Positions 21,436 to 30,888 are shown, counted from the first letter of the stretch. The stretch is DNA of 32,851 nucleotides from Roseburia sp. (GCA_023664265.1 JAMPFV010000001.1:183492-216342), one strand, 5' to 3'. Translations and numbers: made by a program. The notes: generated from the sequence alone by a model not told the origin.

Positions 21436-22035
21436 TTAATTTTCTCCTTTCTCTATGCCAAGAGCCTTATACAAAGGATTCAGTTGATCCTTCACCGAAT
21501 CTACAATCCTTTCCATATCCAGGCGCTCTATCATACCGTTGCTCTTTATCCCCTTATAATAGACCTTGTTGGCCTGCTTATACAAGCGTTGGAGCTTCTC
21601 ATAACCGCTCTTTCCGGATATCTTCGTTTTCCTGTTTAGCCGAAGAAAAGAAATGATGTTCTCCGCATCATATAAAAACCAATCCTCTATGCAATGGCAC
21701 GCTTCAATATGTATTACCTTAGCGGCACCACTTGCAAGCAAATCCGCTTCCACCTCATCCCATCTTACAGGAGGCTTTTGTGAAAATTCAAAGACATCCG
21801 TATCTCTGCATAAGACAACCGTAAACACACATTTTTCTTCATATTTAACCCTGATGTCCTTTACAAATTTTCTAAGTACTTCATTCTTAAATCCCCCAAT
21901 GCCTTTGATGCACCTGTACTCAATACTCGTATCGAACATCTTCCGCGGATGCATTTCTCTCGCGTTCAAGACTACACGCCTATAAAACTCCACCTCCGTC
22001 TCGCCTTCCACAAACAATACCAGACATTTACTCAT
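21436..22035 (-). CDS. Small TOPRIM-type protein paired with an OLD-like ATPase
   Basis: This 199-residue protein opens with KCLVLFVEGETEVEFYRRVV, whose E10 is the TOPRIM glutamate. VVLCRDTDVFEF supplies the DxD pair (D78, D80). KVIHIEACHCIEDWFLYDAE follows. This resembles DUF4276/RloB-like TOPRIM proteins. Such domains cut or nick nucleic acid in OLD, Gabija and PARIS-type systems; the closest family cannot be fixed by eye. The gene overlaps the ATPase gene by eight bases (ATGAGTAA), so the two products are made together. The DNA is AT-rich compared with the neighbours. The protein is smaller than AriB of PARIS (about 300 residues). Confidence 0.8.
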   Translation of the reverse strand: MSKCLVLFVEGETEVEFYRRVVLNAREMHPRKMFDTSIEYRCIKGIGGFKNEVLRKFVKDIRVKYEEKCVFTVVLCRDTDVFEFSQKPPVRWDEVEADLLASGAAKVIHIEACHCIEDWFLYDAENIISFLRLNRKTKISGKSGYEKLQRLYKQANKVYYKGIKSNGMIERLDMERIVDSVKDQLNPLYKALGIEKGEN

Positions 22036-23314
22036 TTACATCACACTCCAGATAATCGTCTAAATTGTTTTCCGTATCAGCGAGCAATGAAAACAGGTAG
22101 TCTCCTATGCTCATTTTGAATTCCTCTGCATCCTTCTCCAACTGCCTCTGCCCGGACTTCTTAAATGTAAAAAACTCCGCCATTCCGGGACTCCTGTTCA
22201 CCCCCACATGTATCCATGCCGGCTCCAAATAACTGATGATATATGGCGAATGGCTGGTAATAATAACCTTACAATCATCCAGCAATTGACTGATAATCTG
22301 CATATATGCTTTGAACAATCCCGGATGAACGGAATTCTCAGGCTCCTCTATCGCTATCAATGAGATATTGCTGACACCGGACACTATAATCTTAGTCAGT
22401 ATCATAAATACTCTTTTCGCACCATCTGACATCATCGAAAAGTTGACCGGATTAGTCAGGTTTTTATCCTTAACAAACAGGACATAAATGAAATCCGTAA
22501 ACATAAACGGTGCATCCTCCGGAAACTTACCGTTTCCCGCAGCATCAATTCTAAAGTTTTTTACGATCACGTCCTCAATGTCCGGAAACAGCTGAGAATA
22601 AACATCCTTCAATAATTCAAATTTATCCGGATACTGTTTTTTCAGATTAAATATAATACGAGGCAGATTATCCGCATTAATCATCTCATTTTCGAATCCT
22701 TTACGGATAATCGGATCCGGCTGATAAAAGCTCTTGGCATCCAAATTGTTTTCCATATACATTTTCATACCGTTAATCCTGTTGATGATTTCCGCATAAT
22801 AAAGCTCATCATAGGCTTTCAGCTTATTTATGACAAGCTCCGACGGCGCAACCTTAATCCCGGAAGAGCACCGCCCCGTCTCAGAGCTTTTGTACAGGGC
22901 AGAACTCTTTGTCCTGTTAATAAGCTGTGTATACTTCTGCCCTTTCTCATCCGTTTTCGCTCTCAGATACTCCTGTACAATCTCTGGAGTATCATCCTCA
23001 CCGCACCGCCAAGAAAACTTATAACCATATTGCACACGATACTCCCGTCCTGCAACCTCTGTCAAAGTCTCTACCTCGAATCCGTAGTCCCTGCCCTGCA
23101 TATTCCGATTAATCGGTATAAGATTGGAATTTGCCATCATTTCCATCTTATCACTGACAGCCGCTTTTATAAAAGCCAAACCAAAATCAATCCCCGCAAG
23201 CACATTGGACTTGCCGAAATTGTTAAGCGCCACCAAAGCAGTAATGTTATCAAAGGTTATCCTCACATCCGACAGATTTTTGAATCCATCTATCCAAACA
23301 GCCTGTATCCTCAT
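22028..23314 (-). CDS. OLD-like AAA ATPase of a two-gene putative defence module
   Basis: This 428-residue ATPase is of the AAA15/OLD (SMC-like) type. Near the N-terminus, ALVALNNFGKSNVLAGIDFG holds a Walker A whose first glycine is alanine, with G34-K35-S36 intact. The ABC-type signature is MSDGAKR (295-301), Walker B is ISLIAIEEPENS with E323-E324, and the switch histidine is H355 in VIITSHSPYII. No nuclease domain is fused; it is supplied by the overlapping TOPRIM gene. Residues 60-280 form a large insertion with no motif I recognise. AAAGGGG precedes the chosen ATG; a GTG three codons upstream is possible. The pair has its own promoter. Confidence 0.88.
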   Translation of the reverse strand: MRIQAVWIDGFKNLSDVRITFDNITALVALNNFGKSNVLAGIDFGLAFIKAAVSDKMEMMANSNLIPINRNMQGRDYGFEVETLTEVAGREYRVQYGYKFSWRCGEDDTPEIVQEYLRAKTDEKGQKYTQLINRTKSSALYKSSETGRCSSGIKVAPSELVINKLKAYDELYYAEIINRINGMKMYMENNLDAKSFYQPDPIIRKGFENEMINADNLPRIIFNLKKQYPDKFELLKDVYSQLFPDIEDVIVKNFRIDAAGNGKFPEDAPFMFTDFIYVLFVKDKNLTNPVNFSMMSDGAKRVFMILTKIIVSGVSNISLIAIEEPENSVHPGLFKAYMQIISQLLDDCKVIITSHSPYIISYLEPAWIHVGVNRSPGMAEFFTFKKSGQRQLEKDAEEFKMSIGDYLFSLLADTENNLDDYLECDVNE

Positions 23315-23342
23315 GTCACACACCCCTTTTCATCATACTCAA

Positions 23343-23371
23343 ACTATACCATTCTATTTTACAAAATGCAA
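23343..23371 (-). promoter_or_regulatory. Promoter of the ATPase-TOPRIM module
   Basis: On the minus strand TTGCAT (23366-23371) and TATAGT (23343-23348) are separated by 17 bases, about 30 bases before the start codon. The rest of 23372-23488 is very AT-rich, and nothing else was recognised there. Confidence 0.75.
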
Positions 23372-23488
23372 TATTATTTTTCGTATTGTGTTAATATTAT
23401 ATCATTATTCTCGGGTTTTTATTCTATTGAGTGATATATTATTTCATATATTTTGTTTTCGAAGCGATAGGGATCTGTTCCGAATACT

Positions 23489-24061
23489 ATGTCAACTCCG
23501 GCAATCATCTGCTTGCATAAAAAAATGCCATACTCATCTTATAATGTAAATATCCTGCCCGGGCTGCTGTATGGAGAGGCTGCTCCCCGGCCGATTGAGG
23601 ATGGCTTCCTCTGCGAGTCGGATGGAATGCTGTACGTCTTGGCGGAGGACTTCGAGGAAGCAGGCTTTCTTTACGACCTCAGGGCGCTATACGATTGGAT
23701 CAACGGCAAGAAAACGCTCTTGGAGCCCGCTGTTTTTCGCCCATACGAGCCTGTCCATATAGAAGGGGACTGTGACTGTGGAAGAGACGGGCTTTGAATT
23801 TTCCGGTCCCATAAGGGCGGAGTACGCGCCGGACGGACAGGGATATGTCTTTGTAACAGGAACGGAATATGGCGATGCCGAAGATATTACGCTGCGGTCT
23901 GCGGACGAAAAAACGCTGTATCAGAGAAAAATCAGCGAAGACCGGGATTTCAGATGGCTGGCGACGGCGGATAACATTGCGGATACGCCGGTATACTGCC
24001 AAGAACCAAAGAGCGAATACGCACTTTATCGCTTCCGCGGTGAGACAGCCGCGCAAGCCGC
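23489..24061 (+). pseudogene. Frameshifted and eroded hypothetical gene
   Basis: Two plus-strand reading frames look like halves of one protein. The first (23489-23797) encodes LPGLLYGEAAPRPIEDGFLC, then GFLYDLRALYDWINGKKTLL and FRPYEPVHIEG before going out of frame. The second, open from about 23769, continues VEETGFEFSGPIRAEYAPDG and YVFVTGTEYGDAEDITLRSA up to YALYRFRGET near 24050. The break lies in GACTGTGACTGT (about 23768-23779), a tandem 6-base repeat prone to slippage. There is no ribosome binding site at the 5' end, and at the 3' end the frame runs into the convergent Crp/Fnr gene. I recognise no family. Two small overlapping genes are the alternative. Confidence 0.45.
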
Positions 24062-24068
24062 CCTCCCC

Positions 24069-24734
24069 TCAATACATCAGCTCCAGCGCCTCGCGGTTGA
24101 GCAGCCTGATTTTCCCCTTTCCGACCTCAATCAGCTTCTCCTGCTGCATCTTCATCAGCTCCCTTGAGAGCGACGGCCTCGTCGTTCCGATATAGTCCGC
24201 CAGCGCCTCGCGGTTCATCGAGAGCGTGACAACGTCCTTATCCTCCGCCTGCTCAGTCAGCCACAGCGCAATGCGCTCCCGCAGCGTCGTTCCCGACAGC
24301 AGATGCAGCTTTCTTGTCATCAAAAAATTCTTCTGAGATTGTATCTCCAGCATGTTGCGCGTAATCATCTGATGATGCTCACAGGCATTTCTGCAAAATC
24401 CATAGAAAAAGTTCCACGGTATCTCCAAAACCCGCACTTTTCCCTGTGCAACCGCGTCATACCAGTAGCTCTTCTCATCTGAAAACAGGAACATCTCGCC
24501 AAACACGTCACCCTTCTCCACCAGAAAAAGCACATCCCGCTTCCCCGACGGGAAATCCTTCGCGATCATCACCGTCCCGTCCAATAGGACAAACAGACGC
24601 TGCGGCGCCTCGCCCTGCCTGAAAATATAGCGCTGGTCGTCATAGTGCGCTTCCTTTGCCTTGGAGCATTTCAGCATCTTATTCAGCTCCTCCTCCGTAA
24701 TGTCACGGAACAAATGAACCCCCTGCATTTCCAT
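24069..24734 (-). CDS. Crp/Fnr-family transcriptional regulator
   Basis: This 221-residue protein has an N-terminal cyclic-nucleotide-binding-type beta roll (RYIFRQGEAPQRLFVLLDGT, KGDVFGEMFLFSDEKSY) and a C-terminal Crp helix-turn-helix (MNREALADYIGTTRPSLSRE, then LMKMQQEKLIEVGKGKIRLL). The four-cysteine cluster of classical FNR is absent; only scattered cysteines (C23, and a pair in CRNACEHH) are present, so Fe-S oxygen sensing is not supported. The effector is unknown. GGAG six bases before the ATG at 24734 favours this start over one four codons upstream. It is a plausible regulator of grcA (inferred from the site there). Upstream lie phased A-tract repeats instead of a clear promoter. Confidence 0.9.
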   Translation of the reverse strand: MEMQGVHLFRDITEEELNKMLKCSKAKEAHYDDQRYIFRQGEAPQRLFVLLDGTVMIAKDFPSGKRDVLFLVEKGDVFGEMFLFSDEKSYWYDAVAQGKVRVLEIPWNFFYGFCRNACEHHQMITRNMLEIQSQKNFLMTRKLHLLSGTTLRERIALWLTEQAEDKDVVTLSMNREALADYIGTTRPSLSRELMKMQQEKLIEVGKGKIRLLNREALELMY

Positions 24735-24769
24735 ATGAATCTCCATTCCTGTTTTCCCAACGCCAATGC

Positions 24770-24832
24770 TTTTGGGTAGTTTTGGGTAGTTTTAGGGTAG
24801 TTTTGGGGTAGTTTTGGGTAGTTTTGGGGTAG
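24770..24832. repeat. Six helically phased TTTTGGG(G)TAG repeats
   Basis: Six units, each TTTTGGGTAG or an 11-base variant with an extra base, run at 24770, 24780, 24790, 24801, 24812 and 24822. On the minus strand each carries an AAAA tract every 10-11 bases, in phase with the DNA helix, which is the classic recipe for curved DNA. The array lies 36-98 bases upstream of the Crp/Fnr start codon and directly after the TTGACT at 24840-24845. Confidence 0.95.
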
Positions 24833-24848
24833 TTTCCCCAGTCAAATA

Positions 24849-25352
24849 TCACCTTACCTTCCAGCGACCGCCCCTTGAGGTCCCCACATGCTCTATGAAT
24901 CCTTTATCCTTCAACTTTTTCAGATGATACTTTACGCCATCTTCCGAAATCCCCAACAGCTTTGCCAATTCTTTCCTTGAAATACTCGGATTTCCGCGCA
25001 CTGCATTGAGAAGCAGTTCTTCCGCACGCCGAGTATGCTCTTCGGCTTTTGCAGCAGTCTCCCCCATTTCATATTCATCATATTTGTCCTCTTCATAATT
25101 TAAGTTTTTCAGTATAACCGTAAATTCCACTCGGGACGAAATAAATTGCGGTGCTTTGCTTTTGTTATAATTATTTTGATACGCATTTATAATTTTGGTC
25201 AATCCGCTGCCTTTGCGTTCCATATAGCCCAACCGTTGAAAGACATCCGCCAAAATCGGATTCCGTCTGGTCGAAGGGAATCCGCTCACCTCTACTGCAA
25301 AATAAGGACTTACCGGCGCCGCAGGCCCCGTTAAGTCCTTATTATTATACAT
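24849..25352 (-). pseudogene. 5'-truncated AlbA_2-type ATP-binding regulator with intact C-terminal winged helix
   Basis: This 167-residue frame holds only the end of a protein that normally has more than 400 residues. Residues 25-60 (PSTRRNPILADVFQRLGYME, RKGSGLTKIINAY) are the conserved end of the ATPase-like domain that follows the AlbA_2/Schlafen-type domain in this family. A C-terminal winged helix follows (ISRKELAKLLGISEDGVKYH, LKKLKDKGFIEHVG). The AlbA_2 part is missing, and groEL ends only 39 bases upstream, so a deletion removed the 5' end. AAAAGGATTGAAGG still precedes an ATG, so a short DNA-binding remnant might be made. Confidence 0.75.
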
Positions 25353-25391
25353 CCTTCAATCCTTTTTATCAATCCTGAGCCGGCATATCTC

Positions 25392-27038
<1,647 letters not shown>

Positions 27039-27055
27039 TTATTAATCTCCCTGTT

Positions 27056-27340
27056 TTATTCGATAACTGCCAGAATGTCATTCTGTTTTACGATAATGTA
27101 CTCCTCGTCGTCAATCTTTACTTCCGTTCCTGAATACTTGGAGAAGATTACGTTGTCGCCAACCTTAACCTCCATCTTGATCTCCTTGCCGTCAACCACG
27201 CCGCCGGGGCCGACCGCGAGAACCTCCGCCTGCTGCGGCTTCTCTTTATTCTGCCCGGGCAGGACAATGCCGGACTTCGTTGTCTCTTCTGCGACCAACT
27301 GCTTTAATACGACTCTGTCTCCTAATGGTACTAACTTCAT
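27056..27340 (-). CDS. groES: 10-kDa co-chaperonin GroES
   Basis: This 94-residue co-chaperonin has MKLVPLGDRVVLKQL at the N-terminus and a mobile loop around EETTKSGIVLPGQNKEKPQQ. GDNVIFSKYSGTEVKIDDEE, then YIIVKQNDILAVIE, forms the C-terminus. It caps GroEL. AGAAGGAGG precedes the ATG. It is the first gene of the operon; the leader carries a CIRCE operator, so it is repressed by HrcA and induced by heat or misfolded protein. hrcA itself is not in the window. Confidence 0.99.
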   Translation of the reverse strand: MKLVPLGDRVVLKQLVAEETTKSGIVLPGQNKEKPQQAEVLAVGPGGVVDGKEIKMEVKVGDNVIFSKYSGTEVKIDDEEYIIVKQNDILAVIE

Positions 27341-27391
27341 GCTAAAATGCCTCCTTCTGATTTATGAAAAATTATTTGTGGTTCTGTTTGA

Positions 27392-27418
27392 TTAGCACTC
27401 TTTCTTGTTGAGTGCTAA
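27392..27418. promoter_or_regulatory. CIRCE operator (HrcA binding site)
   Basis: TTAGCACTC-N9-GAGTGCTAA is a perfect match to the CIRCE consensus, located between the promoter and the groES start codon. Confidence 0.98.
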
Positions 27419-27426
27419 CAGAACAT

Positions 27427-27455
27427 ATAATAATTTCTTCTACAAAGTTGTGCAA
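27427..27455 (-). promoter_or_regulatory. groESL promoter
   Basis: On the minus strand TTGCAC (27450-27455) and TATTAT (27427-27432) are separated by 17 bases. The CIRCE element begins 8 bases downstream, covering the start point. Confidence 0.8.
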
Positions 27456-27548
27456 ACGGATTAGGCTTTCGTTTTCTCGTCATTTCTATTGTTTTTCTTC
27501 AATTTTATTCCGTTTTCTTATTTTTTCTAAGTTTATGCTACTTAATAA

Positions 27549-28505
27549 TTATTTTATATTTTCCCGAAAAAGCCCCTTTTCCAACCGCTCGCGATACCCC
27601 GCCGCGTTCTTCAGCTCGAACTTATTTTCAAACATCGCGTACTCCGCGTCCGAGAACACCTCGCGGAAGCCCTCCTCCACATTGGTCTTCATCACACAGC
27701 CGACAGCGACGCTCGGCGCGAGCCGCTCATCCTCATAGGAAAGACAGGCCTGTTGTACGCTGTCGCAGTACGCCCTTGCCTCCTCCTCCTCGGCCAACGG
27801 CAGCAGTATATAGAACACGTCGCCCTCCACCCTGCCGATAACCGCCTCGTCCAAGCCGCGCTCCGCCGCCTTTTCCTTCAGGATTTCCGCTACCGTCACG
27901 ATCAAACGGTCGCTTTCCTCCTCGCCATAGTTGTCATCGACAAAGCGCCAGTCGTTGATGTTCGCACAGATGGCCGCCGTGGGCACGACGCCGCGCTCCG
28001 CAAGCTGCTTCATCCTCCCGATAAAATAATTGCGGTTGAGCACGCCGGTCAGCGGGTCGTTCTGCTCGGAATACTTCGCCTGATACGCGTCCTTCTCAAC
28101 CTGCTGCTCCAGCTCATCTATGTAGGACGCCTGCTCGCTCGCCATATAGGACTTTTCGCAAAAGCCCTCCAATGTTTTAATATATGCGCCAAGGAGCTTT
28201 TGGACCGTCTCCAAAGCCTCCGCCGCCACATCATCATACCTCGCGTAAATATGGCACACGGTTCTGCCCTTCACGCGGATTTTGTTCCCCGGCTTATTCA
28301 CGACATCCGGCTTGAAACCCTCAAAGTCTCCGTACACCATGACAATCCCGCCGTGGCGGTCCGTCATCATGGTCGCCAGCCCGAAGCGCTCATAAAGCTG
28401 CAAGAGCATCTCCCCCGCCGCCGCCAAATCCATCAAATCCTTCGGATAATAATTCCTGCTGTTCTGCTCCACTCTCTCCGCAAACGCGATTTTCTTCGTG
28501 TTCAT
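27549..28505 (-). CDS. GGDEF-domain protein with degenerate active site
   Basis: This 318-residue protein has an N-terminal sensor-like domain (about residues 25-115), a short coiled region (ASYIDELEQQVEKDA) and a GGDEF-type domain (about 148-305) that begins QNDPLTGVLNRNYF. The signature GG[DE]EF is replaced: GRVEGDVFYILLP has EGDVF. Most catalytic requirements are therefore lost, and the protein is unlikely to make cyclic di-GMP; it could bind GTP or a partner. No membrane segment or signal peptide is seen, so it is cytoplasmic. A G-rich ribosome binding site (GGAACGGGG) lies upstream. It is separated from the PHP-HAD gene by 86 bases that carry a possible promoter. Confidence 0.88.
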   Translation of the reverse strand: MNTKKIAFAERVEQNSRNYYPKDLMDLAAAGEMLLQLYERFGLATMMTDRHGGIVMVYGDFEGFKPDVVNKPGNKIRVKGRTVCHIYARYDDVAAEALETVQKLLGAYIKTLEGFCEKSYMASEQASYIDELEQQVEKDAYQAKYSEQNDPLTGVLNRNYFIGRMKQLAERGVVPTAAICANINDWRFVDDNYGEEESDRLIVTVAEILKEKAAERGLDEAVIGRVEGDVFYILLPLAEEEEARAYCDSVQQACLSYEDERLAPSVAVGCVMKTNVEEGFREVFSDAEYAMFENKFELKNAAGYRERLEKGLFRENIK

Positions 28506-28568
28506 CCTATATCCCCGTTCCTTTCCCGACCGCCTTACCCCAAATGTCTCATTAAAGCATATATCGTC

Positions 28569-28597
28569 AGTATAACCGCTCCGCCCGCGCGCTACAA
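28569..28597 (-). promoter_or_regulatory. Possible promoter of the GGDEF gene
   Basis: On the minus strand TTGTAG (28592-28597) and TATACT (28569-28574) are separated by 17 bases; the -35 overlaps the stop codon of the gene before it. The spacer is very GC-rich, so strength is uncertain. Confidence 0.45.
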
Positions 28598-30259
28598 GAT
28601 AAATCTGTCGATCACCTCGACAATCCCATCGTGATTGTTGTCATTTCGGGTGACATAATCCGCGCACTCCTGCAGAATGGGATTCCCGTTGGCCATCGCC
28701 ACGCCGATCCCCGCCGCCTTTATCATGGAGGCGTCGTTCTCCTCATCCCCCACGGCGACCGCGTTCGCGACAAGGAGATTCAAGGCCCTGCAAAGCTTTA
28801 TCAGCGCATTTCCCTTCCCCGCCTCGCGGTTATAAAATTCCAGATACTGCGCATTGGAGAACGCACAGATAATTTCTTCTCCCATATCGGAGGCCTCTAC
28901 GGCATCCCGAAACGCCTCCAGCCTCTCCCGACCCTCCAAATCGATCGCAATCAGCTTATACGGTGCGTGCGGCAGCGCCTCCGCAAGCCTTGTTGACACG
29001 ATATGCGGCAGCGCCACGCTTTTCGTATAGAATTCCAGCTCTTTATCCTCCGCGATACTCACGATATGCGTGTCCGTGTAGGTCTGGATATGCAGTCCGC
29101 ACGCCGCCGCCATGTCGAAAAGCCGCTGTGCCGTCTCCACTGCAATCTCATAGCCCTCCAGCGGCTCCCGACGGATACAGTCGTACAGCATCGCGCCGTT
29201 GTAGGCCGTCGCGTAAATCCCGCCTGTCCGCTTGTCCGCGCCTTCGACGATGTCCAATTGCTCCAGCACCGCCAGAATACTGTTGATGGGCCTTCCGCTC
29301 GCAAGCACAAAATGATGTCCCGCCGCAAGCATTTGCAGAATTTTATCGCGGGTCTTATCCGATATTTTCTTGTCGCTTGTCAGCAGCGTATCGTCCAGAT
29401 CGGCAAAAAGGATTTTCGTCTCCCGCGCCTGCCTGAGCGCGCCCAAAATGCTCTCATCCACAAAAAGACTCCCGTAGCCCGACGCCAAGTCCAGCCCCGG
29501 CTTATTCGCGCCGTGGAAATCCGATCCGCCGCTCGGCAGCAGCTTATATTTGTCCGCGAGCGCCCGCATCTGACGCGCCTCCCCCTGCGTGTAGGTACTG
29601 TACAGGGTCTCCATCCCCATCAGCCCCGCCCGCTTGAGCCAGACAATCAGCGTCTCCAACTGCTCCCGACCGAGCCGGTAGAGCGTCGGGTGCGCCAGAA
29701 TGGGGATACCGCCCGCCTGCCGCGTAACCTCTATGACCTCCTCCGGCGTGATTTTCTCCCGATGCACAAAGTAGGGCGTGTGGTCGCCAAGGTATCGGTC
29801 AAACGCCTCTTTCCTGCTCCCGACACAGCCCTTGTCCAGCAAATATTTCGCATAGTGCGCCCTCGTGACAACCGCGTCCGGAAACGCCGCCATCAGCGAC
29901 TCGTAAGTGATGTCAAGCCCCGCCGCCTGCAGATTCGCACAGAGCTTCCGGTTCCTGTCGTCCCTTGACTTCCGGAAACGCGCCAGATATTCCAGAAACG
30001 CGGGCGCTTTATGGTCGATAAACAGTCCCACGATATGCACGTCGCGCCCCTGATACTCAGTGGAATATTCTATCCCGGGAATGATTTCAATCGGCTTGCC
30101 CTTTGCATACGCGGTAATCTCATCAATCCCGTCCACCGTGTCATGGTCTGTCAGCGCTATCGCCTTCAACCCCTTCTGCAGCGCATAGTCCACCAGCGCG
30201 GTCGGCGAAAGCGTCCCGTCCGAGCGGTTTGAGTGTACATGTAAATCTATCGCTCCCAT
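28592..30259 (-). CDS. Fusion of a PHP-domain phosphoesterase and a Cof-type HAD phosphatase
   Basis: This 555-residue protein combines two phosphatase domains. Residues 1-280 are a PHP domain of the YciV/RNase AM type: DLHVHSNRSDGT (H7, H9), ALTDHDTVDG (D38, H39, D40), PGIEYSTEY, and GGSDFHG (about 244-250). These are the metal ligands. Residues 282-555 are a Cof/type IIB HAD: FADLDDTLLTSDKKIS (D287, D289), LASGRP, and VAVGDEENDASMIKAA near the end. The domains join without a linker (RQARETKILFADLDD). PHP relatives act on nucleoside bisphosphates or oligonucleotides and Cof proteins on sugar or cofactor phosphates; the joint substrate is unknown. AGGAAAG precedes the ATG. The GNAT gene ends eight bases upstream. 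Confidence 0.93.
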   Translation of the reverse strand: MGAIDLHVHSNRSDGTLSPTALVDYALQKGLKAIALTDHDTVDGIDEITAYAKGKPIEIIPGIEYSTEYQGRDVHIVGLFIDHKAPAFLEYLARFRKSRDDRNRKLCANLQAAGLDITYESLMAAFPDAVVTRAHYAKYLLDKGCVGSRKEAFDRYLGDHTPYFVHREKITPEEVIEVTRQAGGIPILAHPTLYRLGREQLETLIVWLKRAGLMGMETLYSTYTQGEARQMRALADKYKLLPSGGSDFHGANKPGLDLASGYGSLFVDESILGALRQARETKILFADLDDTLLTSDKKISDKTRDKILQMLAAGHHFVLASGRPINSILAVLEQLDIVEGADKRTGGIYATAYNGAMLYDCIRREPLEGYEIAVETAQRLFDMAAACGLHIQTYTDTHIVSIAEDKELEFYTKSVALPHIVSTRLAEALPHAPYKLIAIDLEGRERLEAFRDAVEASDMGEEIICAFSNAQYLEFYNREAGKGNALIKLCRALNLLVANAVAVGDEENDASMIKAAGIGVAMANGNPILQECADYVTRNDNNHDGIVEVIDRFIL

Positions 30260-30267
30260 TATCTTTC

Positions 30268-30816
30268 CTAATCCCCATTTCTAAAAGCGCTGTCCGATGG
30301 ATCTGCCGCTTTCTGTGCGGTATCCAGCCAGACAAGTATGCGTTCACCCGCTTGTCCTGTGATCACGCCGCCATTTGCGAGCGCCACCGCCTTGGACGCG
30401 GCATTGTCCGACCGAATTGTGACAAGCGCTCTGTCCATTCCAAGCCGTCCGGCTTCCTCCAGCAAAAGCCCCAGAAGCGCCTTTCCATATCCTTTCCCGC
30501 GATACTCAGGCGCTATGCCATACCCGATATTTCCGCCGGCTTCGCGAAGCGCGTCCGTGAGAAAATGCCTTATGGTACCAAAGCCGACCGGCTTCCCGTC
30601 TGCATAGAGCCAATAGGTCGTAGACGGCACCTTCCAGCCGTCCACAAGGCCGACCTGCTCGGATTCCGCATATTTTCTCTTCAACCACTCTCTATATTCC
30701 TCAAAGGATAATCCGTTGGCGCTGTTCACCAGCCCATTCTCTTCTTTGGGGATTTCCTGTAACATCCCATATACATCCATTCCATCGTCTGCGGACAATC
30801 TCCTGAGCGCTGTCAT
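30268..30816 (-). CDS. GNAT-family acetyltransferase
   Basis: This 182-residue protein has the acetyl-CoA loop YGIAPEYRGKGYGKALLGLL (about residues 99-118) and IRSDNAASKAVALANGGVIT near the end. The order of motifs is that of general GNAT enzymes resembling predicted antibiotic or peptide acetyltransferases; the acceptor is unknown. The start at 30816 follows AAGGAG at 12 bases, slightly long; an ATG nine codons upstream has no ribosome binding site. The stop lies eight bases before the PHP-HAD start, so the two are probably co-transcribed. Confidence 0.88.
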   Translation of the reverse strand: MTALRRLSADDGMDVYGMLQEIPKEENGLVNSANGLSFEEYREWLKRKYAESEQVGLVDGWKVPSTTYWLYADGKPVGFGTIRHFLTDALREAGGNIGYGIAPEYRGKGYGKALLGLLLEEAGRLGMDRALVTIRSDNAASKAVALANGGVITGQAGERILVWLDTAQKAADPSDSAFRNGD

Positions 30817-30843
30817 TGGATCGCCATGCTCCTTCCATAACAT

Positions 30844-30863
30844 GTGAAAAATTCATTTTTCAC
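30844..30863 (-). terminator. AT-rich palindrome between the ABC-F and GNAT genes
   Basis: GTGAAAAAT and ATTTTTCAC are perfect 9-base inverted arms around a 2-base centre, 25 bases after the ABC-F stop. It may act as a weak terminator or attenuator; no long T run follows. Confidence 0.4.
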
Positions 30864-30888
30864 CTGAACTCCCATGATTCCGCCTAAA

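Noticed and set aside
21436..23314. Confident assignment to PARIS or Gabija
   Set aside because: Gabija needs a fused ATPase-TOPRIM protein with a UvrD-like partner, and the TOPRIM protein here is much smaller than AriB; only the general class can be stated.
24069..24734. Classical oxygen-sensing FNR
   Set aside because: The N-terminal cysteine cluster needed for a 4Fe-4S centre is missing; only the general Crp/Fnr family can be supported.
24770..24832. Telomere-like TTTTGGGG-type repeats suggesting a replicon end
   Set aside because: The units contain TAG, vary between 10 and 11 bases, number only six and lie inside an ordinary gene context.
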